64,000 nucleotides of DNA. Source: Thioalbus denitrificans. GTDB lineage: Bacteria > Pseudomonadota > Gammaproteobacteria > DSM-26407. Both the position numbers and the translations under genes were made by a program. Of this stretch, positions 59,607 through 64,000 are shown in pieces (position 1 is the stretch's first letter; each line of letters starts with the position of its first letter). The notes below the pieces were generated by a model, which did not search any database, was not told where the DNA came from, and saw only the letters and a program-made list of their open reading frames with translations. The stretch lies in contig NZ_QPJY01000001.1 in assembly GCF_003337735.1 (NCBI RefSeq), positions 82,150-146,149 of the forward strand, given 5' to 3'.

Positions 59607-61482
59607 CGAGGCTGCGCCGTTTCTTCAGATGGACCAGCAGCAGGGAGACCGCCGCCGGGGTCACCCCGGGCACCCGCGCCGCCTGGCCCAGGGTGGCCGG
59701 GCGCGCGGCGGCCAGCTTCTGGCGCACCTCGTTGGAGAGGCCGTGGACGCTATCATAGTCCAGGTCGGCCGGCAGCGGCTGGGACTCGTAGCGCAGCTGG
59801 CGGGCGATCTCCGCGCCCTGGCGCTCGATGTAGCCGGCGTACTTCACCTGCACCTCCACCTGCTCCGCCACCGCCGGGTGAAGCGGCTCCGGGATCAGCC
59901 CCGGCAGCTCGTGCAGCCGGGCCAGCTCGATGCCGGGCCGGCGCAGCAGCTCCTCGAGCCGGTACTCCCGCGTGAGCGGCTGGCCCAGCAGCGGCTCCAG
60001 GGCCCGGGCCGCGTCGCTGCCGGGCCGCACCCAGGTCTCGTGCAGGCGCCGCTGCTCGCGCCCGATGGCCTCGCGCTTGGCGCGGAAGGCGTCCCAGCGC
60101 GCCGCGTCCACCAGCCCCAGGTCGTGGCCGATCCCGGTCAGGCGGAGATCGGCGTTGTCCTCCCGCAGCAGCAGGCGGTACTCGGCGCGGCTGGTGAACA
60201 TGCGGTAGGGCTCGGAGGTGCCGCGGGTGATGAGGTCATCCACCAGCACGCCCAGGTAGGCCTGGTCGCGGCGCGGCCACCAGGGCTCCCGCCCCTGCAC
60301 CGCCAGCGCCGCGTTGAGCCCCGCCAGCAGCCCCTGGGCGGCGGCCTCCTCGTAGCCGGTGGTGCCGTTGATCTGGCCGGCGAACCAGAGCCCGGGGACG
60401 AACTTTGTCTGCAGGGTGGGCTCGAGATCGCGGGGATCGAAGAAGTCGTACTCGATGGCGTAGCCCGGGCGGGTGATGTGGGCCCGCTCCAGGCCGCGGA
60501 TGGAGCGCACCAGCGCCAGCTGGATGTCGAAGGGCAGCGAGGTGGAGATGCCGTTGGGGTAGATCTCGTGGGTGTCGAGCCCCTCGGGCTCGAGGAAGAT
60601 CTGGTGCGAGTCGCGATCGGCGAAGCGCACGATCTTGTCCTCGATGGAGGGGCAGTAGCGCGGCCCCACCCCCTCGATGACCCCGGTGTAGAGGGGCGAG
60701 CGGTCCATGCCGCCGCGGATGATGTCGTGGGTGGCGGCGTTGGTGCGGGTGATGTGGCAGGGCACTTGGCGCGGATGCTCGGCGGCGTCGCCCAGGAACG
60801 AGAATACCGGCACCGGGGTGTCGCCGGGCTGCACCTCGAGGGCGTCCCAGTCGATGCTGCGCCCGTCCAGCCGCGGCGGCGTGCCGGTCTTCAGCCGCTC
60901 CACCCGGAACGGCAGCTCGCGCAGGCGCGCGGCCAGGGTCACCGAGGGCGGGTCGCCGGCGCGCCCGCCGGGGTGGTTGGCCAGCCCCACGTGGATCCGC
61001 CCGCCGAGGAAGGTGCCCACGGTGAGCACCACGGCCGGGGCGTGGAAGCGCAGCCCCATCTGGGTGACCACCCCCGCCACCCGCCCGCCGTCGAGGATCA
61101 GGTCGTCCACGGCCTGCTGGAACAGGGTGAGGTTGGGCTGGTTCTCCAGCGCCGCGCGCACCGCCCGCTTGTAGAGCGCGCGGTCGGCCTGGGCGCGGGT
61201 GGCGCGCACTGCCGGTCCCTTGCGGGCGTTGAGCACCCGGAACTGGATCCCGGCCCGGTCGATGGCCCGGGCCATCAGCCCGCCGAGGGCGTCGATCTCC
61301 CGCACCAGGTGACCCTTGCCGATGCCGCCGATGGCCGGGTTGCAGGACATCTGGCCGAGGGTCTCGATGTTGTGGGTGAGCAGCAGCGTGCGCGCGCCGA
61401 GCCGCGCGGCGGCCAGCGCGGCCTCCGTGCCGGCGTGCCCGCCGCCCACCACGATCACATCGAAACGCTCAGTGAAGTCCAT
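59587..61482 (-). CDS. mnmG: tRNA uridine-5-carboxymethylaminomethyl modification enzyme MnmG (GidA)
   Basis: FAD- and folate-dependent partner of MnmE that modifies wobble U34, 631 residues. FAD site [21 protein letters not shown] at the N terminus; conserved [20 protein letters not shown] (~45), MYCPS-type [17 protein letters not shown] and [20 protein letters not shown]. The C-terminal MnmE-binding helical part ([31 protein letters not shown]) is intact. Confidence 0.98.
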   Translation of the reverse strand: MDFTERFDVIVVGGGHAGTEAALAAARLGARTLLLTHNIETLGQMSCNPAIGGIGKGHLVREIDALGGLMARAIDRAGIQFRVLNARKGPAVRATRAQADRALYKRAVRAALENQPNLTLFQQAVDDLILDGGRVAGVVTQMGLRFHAPAVVLTVGTFLGGRIHVGLANHPGGRAGDPPSVTLAARLRELPFRVERLKTGTPPRLDGRSIDWDALEVQPGDTPVPVFSFLGDAAEHPRQVPCHITRTNAATHDIIRGGMDRSPLYTGVIEGVGPRYCPSIEDKIVRFADRDSHQIFLEPEGLDTHEIYPNGISTSLPFDIQLALVRSIRGLERAHITRPGYAIEYDFFDPRDLEPTLQTKFVPGLWFAGQINGTTGYEEAAAQGLLAGLNAALAVQGREPWWPRRDQAYLGVLVDDLITRGTSEPYRMFTSRAEYRLLLREDNADLRLTGIGHDLGLVDAARWDAFRAKREAIGREQRRLHETWVRPGSDAARALEPLLGQPLTREYRLEELLRRPGIELARLHELPGLIPEPLHPAVAEQVEVQVKYAGYIERQGAEIARQLRYESQPLPADLDYDSVHGLSNEVRQKLAAARPATLGQAARVPGVTPAAVSLLLVHLKKRRSLDERKSA

Positions 61483-62039
61483 GCCGAATCAGCAAGTTAA
61501 AAATCGGGATCGGCCATTATAGAGTCTCGGGGCCGGATTGTAACCGGGGTGGCGGCCAACCCCGCCGCAGTTTCTTCTATTCACCACGGGGACACGGAGA
61601 AAGACCGTAAAGACGTGTTATCCACAGATTACGCAGATTACACAGATGGTTTTCCGGTTCGATCAGTCGGGTGTCGCGGACTGCTGCGGCGTTGCGCTCG
61701 CTTGAAAGGGTGCCTGCCCTTCCTGCACCGGCGCGCCTTGCATCTGACCGGGCGGCGACTCGCTGCATGGGCCTCCAAGAGTGGCGCAGCACACCAGACC
61801 ACCCGGTGCCAGGCGCAACAACGTGGAAGACCCTATCTCTTTTAATCTGCGCAATCTGCGTAATCTGCGGATATCCTCTCTTTCGCTTTTCAACCCGTGC
61901 CCTGACGCAGGCGGCGGGGGATTTGACCCAGTGCCGGCGCCGGGGCCGGCCGCAAGTCCCTGATTTGCCGTCCGCCGTTGCCTGGCATCGACATTGCAGA
62001 CCGGTTTCCCGTCCGCACACTGCACAGGGAAGCGCTGCC
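61483..62039. other. 557-base spacer upstream of mnmG, with one DnaA box and an inverted-end repeat
   Basis: TTATCCACA at 61618-61626 is a perfect DnaA box in the place where E. coli has oriC, but I see only one. Most of the rest is the repeat element at 61622-61870. No coding frame is trusted; an open frame from 61671 is an upstream extension of the regulator gene. Confidence 0.6.
61622..61870. repeat. Spacer element with inverted ends made of 9-base words (CAGATTACG / AATCTGCGT)
   Basis: Left end CCACAGATTACGCAGATTAC... (61622-61648), right end AATCTGCGCAATCTGCGTAA... (61843-61870). The ends are imperfect inverted repeats of about 26 bases, each three iterations of a 9-base word. Same architecture as 47470-47703. 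Confidence 0.75.
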
Positions 62040-62720
62040 ATGGATTGCCTGCCCACCTTTCCCGTCCGCCGCGCCTGCGGCGGGCTCCCCTGCGGGGCGT
62101 GTCCCCTCGGTCCCCTCCATGCCGGCGGCCTGGAGGTGGAGAGCCGCTACGTGCCCGAGGGCTTGCGCCTCTACCGGGCCGGGGAGCCGGGCGAGCACTT
62201 CTACCACCTGGTCCGGGGCCAGCTGAAGCTGGTCTGCTACCTCCCCGACGGGCAGCAGCGCATCGTGCGCCTGCTCGGGCCCGGGGACCTGTTCGGGCTG
62301 GAGGTCCTGCTGGACACCGGCTATCGGCACCACGCCTGGGTGGTCCGCGGCGCCCTGCTCTGCCGGCTGCCGGCGGCGGCGGTGCGCCGCGCCGCCGATG
62401 CCGATCCGGCGCTGAAGTGGAACCTGCTGGGCCACTGGCAGCGGGCGCTGGAGGCGGCGGACACCTGGCTGACCCGCTTCGCCACCGGCACCGCCCGCCA
62501 GCGGGTGGCGCGGATGCTGCTGTGGTTCGCCGAGCGCGGCCACGGCCGGCTGGAGATCGACTTCACCCGCGAGGAGATGGGGGCGATCCTGGGGCTGACC
62601 GCGGAGACGGTGAGCCGGGTGATGGCCGAGTTCCAGCGCGGCGGCGGCCTGCGCCGCCGGGGCCGCAGCGGGCTGAGCTGCGACTGCCGCCAGCTGGCCC
62701 GGATGGCCGGCGAGATGTAA
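62040..62720 (+). CDS. Crp/Fnr-family transcription regulator with N-terminal cysteines
   Basis: 226 residues. N terminus with Cys3, Cys13, Cys18 and Cys21 (RRACGGLPCGACPLGPL); then a cyclic-nucleotide-type beta-barrel (RAGEPGEHFYHLVRGQLKLV, RIVRLLGPGDLFGLEVLL), a long helix, and an HTH TREEMGAILGLTAETVSRVM whose recognition helix has the FNR-type E-x2-SR. The Cys spacing differs from FNR (C-x2-C-x5-C), so an Fe-S sensor is possible but unproven. ATG at 62040 with AGGGAAG nine bases upstream. It lies between mnmG and mnmE on the opposite strand. Confidence 0.85.
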   Translation: MDCLPTFPVRRACGGLPCGACPLGPLHAGGLEVESRYVPEGLRLYRAGEPGEHFYHLVRGQLKLVCYLPDGQQRIVRLLGPGDLFGLEVLLDTGYRHHAWVVRGALLCRLPAAAVRRAADADPALKWNLLGHWQRALEAADTWLTRFATGTARQRVARMLLWFAERGHGRLEIDFTREEMGAILGLTAETVSRVMAEFQRGGGLRRRGRSGLSCDCRQLARMAGEM

Positions 62721-62733
62721 GCGCTTACTTACA
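62716..62733. promoter_or_regulatory. TGTAAGC...CTTACA inverted site, candidate operator
   Basis: GTAAGCGCTTAC is a perfect 12-base palindrome at 62717-62728 and continues to an 18-base TGTAAG...CTTACA frame. It overlaps the stop codon of the Crp/Fnr-family gene. Related in arms to 590-605. Confidence 0.35.
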
Positions 62734-62787
62734 CTTTAACGCCCGGGTTTAGGGCAACGGCGACCTGCGCCGTCGTCCCGGCAGGGC

Positions 62788-64000
62788 CTACTTGCCGATG
62801 CAGAAGCTGGCGAAGATCCGGCCCAGCAGATCCTCGGAGCCGAAGGCGCCGGTAATCTCCGCCAGGGTATCCTGGGCCAGGCGCAGTTCCTCGGCCAGCA
62901 GCTCGCCGGCGCGCGCCTCGGCCAGCTGGACCCGGCCCCGGGCGAGCGCCGCGCGCGCCGCCGCCAGCGCCTCCAGGTGCCGGCGCCGGGCCATGAACCC
63001 GCCCTCCCCGGCGCTGGCGCTGAAGCCCATCGCCTGCTCCAGGTGCCGGCGCAGCGCCTCGATGCCCTCGCCGCTGCTGGCGCTCAGGCGCACCACCGGC
63101 GCGCCCCGCTCCTCCCCCGCCCCGGCCGCGCCGCCGCTGAGATCGATCTTGTTGCGCACCACGGTCAGCGCGGGGCCCCGGGGCAGGCGGGCGAGGATCG
63201 CCTCGTCGGCCGCCGTCACCCCGGTGCGGTCGTCCACCACCAGCAGCACCCGGTCCGCCTGGCCGATGGCCTCCCAGGCCCGGCGGATGCCCTCCCGCTC
63301 CACCCGGTCCTCGCTCTCGCGCAGGCCGGCGGTGTCGATGACGTGCAGGGGCATACCGTCGAGCAGGATGTGCTCGCGCAGAATGTCCCGGGTGGTGCCC
63401 GGAATCTCGGTCACGATGGCCGATTCGCGCCCCGCCAGGGCGTTGAGCAGGCTCGACTTGCCGGCGTTGGGCTGGCCGGCGATCACCACCGTCATCCCCT
63501 CGCGCAGCAGGCTGCCCTGGCGGGCGGCGTCCAGCACCCCGTCCAGCCGGGCGGCGAGGCCGTCCAGCTCCCCCAGCACGTGGCCGTCGGCGAGGAAGTC
63601 GATCTCCTCCTCGGGAAAGTCGATGGCCGCCTCCACGTACATGCGCAGCTGCACCAGGGACTCCACCAGGGCGTGCACGCGCTGGGAGAACTCCCCCTGC
63701 AGGGAGCGCAGGGCGGAGCGGGCGGCCTGCTCCGAGGCGCTGTCGATGAGGTCGGCGATGGCCTCGGCCTGGGCCAGGTCGATCTTGTCGTTGAGGAAGG
63801 CCCGTTCGCTGAATTCGCCGGGGCGGGCCGGGCGCACCCCTTCGGCCAGCACCCGCCGCAGCAGCAGGTCCATCACCACGGGCCCGCCGTGGCCCTGGAG
63901 CTCGAGGACATCCTCGCCGGTGAAGGAGTGGGGAGCGGGGAAGTAGAGGGCCAGGCCCATGTCCAGGACGCCGCCGTCGCGGTCGCGGAACGGCAGGTAC
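62788..64000 (-). CDS. mnmE: tRNA modification GTPase MnmE, 5' end outside window
   Basis: Partner of MnmG. About 403 C-terminal residues are present; the frame continues through the right edge ([15 protein letters not shown]...). The THF-binding region is partly cut. Helical domain, then G1 [14 protein letters not shown] (~184 from the first internal Met), G2 IPGTTRD, G3 [11 protein letters not shown]4 [10 protein letters not shown], and the family C terminus CIGK with the essential Cys. Separated from mnmG by the regulator gene. Confidence 0.97.
   Translation of the reverse strand, partial: YLPFRDRDGGVLDMGLALYFPAPHSFTGEDVLELQGHGGPVVMDLLLRRVLAEGVRPARPGEFSERAFLNDKIDLAQAEAIADLIDSASEQAARSALRSLQGEFSQRVHALVESLVQLRMYVEAAIDFPEEEIDFLADGHVLGELDGLAARLDGVLDAARQGSLLREGMTVVIAGQPNAGKSSLLNALAGRESAIVTEIPGTTRDILREHILLDGMPLHVIDTAGLRESEDRVEREGIRRAWEAIGQADRVLLVVDDRTGVTAADEAILARLPRGPALTVVRNKIDLSGGAAGAGEERGAPVVRLSASSGEGIEALRRHLEQAMGFSASAGEGGFMARRRHLEALAAARAALARGRVQLAEARAGELLAEELRLAQDTLAEITGAFGSEDLLGRIFASFCIGK

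Noticed and set aside
61671-62720. A 349-residue form of the Crp/Fnr-family regulator
   Set aside because: The first 123 codons lie in the repeat-filled spacer and show no family similarity; the ATG at 62040 has a good ribosome site.

Overview
The window is high-G+C chromosomal DNA of a gammaproteobacterium. The polA / engB / cytochrome c4 / dsbA neighbourhood, polA convergent on engB, the parA-parB-atpIBEFHAGDC block and rsmG-mnmG-mnmE all have the arrangement usual in that class. Formate-THF ligase, an ETHE1-type persulfide dioxygenase, c-type cytochromes and a sucrose synthesis cluster would suit a sulfur-oxidising, possibly halophilic member of the Chromatiales/Ectothiorhodospiraceae. That placement is inference; no rRNA or other taxonomic marker was read. 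No rRNA, tRNA or CRISPR array was seen.

Layout. 1-5.3 kb: a CDP-alcohol phosphatidyltransferase cut by the window edge, an aldo/keto reductase plus fhs operon, a hemerythrin-like protein, a small membrane protein and a persulfide dioxygenase. 5.4-13 kb: EEP-family hydrolase, dsbA, cytochromes c4 and c5, engB, a candidate C-rich-loop small RNA at the position of E. coli spf, polA and a DUF2782 gene. 12.9-13.7 kb: a spacer with a DnaA-box cluster. 13.7-17 kb: a TRAP transporter with dctP convergent to dctQM. 17-22.5 kb: uvrD, a zinc-ribbon-like unknown and a DUF748 protein. 22.7-29.7 kb: fructokinase, sucrose-phosphate synthase and sucrose synthase in one coupled operon, then a lysine 2,3-aminomutase-like radical SAM enzyme.

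30.3-45.3 kb is an accessory region: Fic protein, a REP-associated tyrosine transposase (RAYT) between REP palindromes, yaeQ, two divergent radical SAM genes, and a seven-gene leftward run hsdR-hsdS-capV-cdn-hsdM-HNH-Mrr. In that run a two-gene CBASS-like pair (patatin phospholipase plus cGAS/DncV-like nucleotidyltransferase) lies inside a type I restriction-modification operon, overlapping the hsdS stop, with two more nuclease genes at the end. It is the strongest candidate here for an unusual composite defence system.

45.6-64 kb is the core block: glmS, glmU, slyD, the complete ATP synthase operon, parB, parA, rsmG, mnmG, a Crp/Fnr regulator, and mnmE cut by the right edge.

The spacers are rich in repeats: tandem 7- and 8-base arrays that recur at several loci in both orientations, the longest ones between convergent genes; three palindrome families sharing a GTAG head, the mark RAYT proteins recognise in E. 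coli; and three spacer elements whose ends are inverted repeats, clearly built of 9-base words in two of them.
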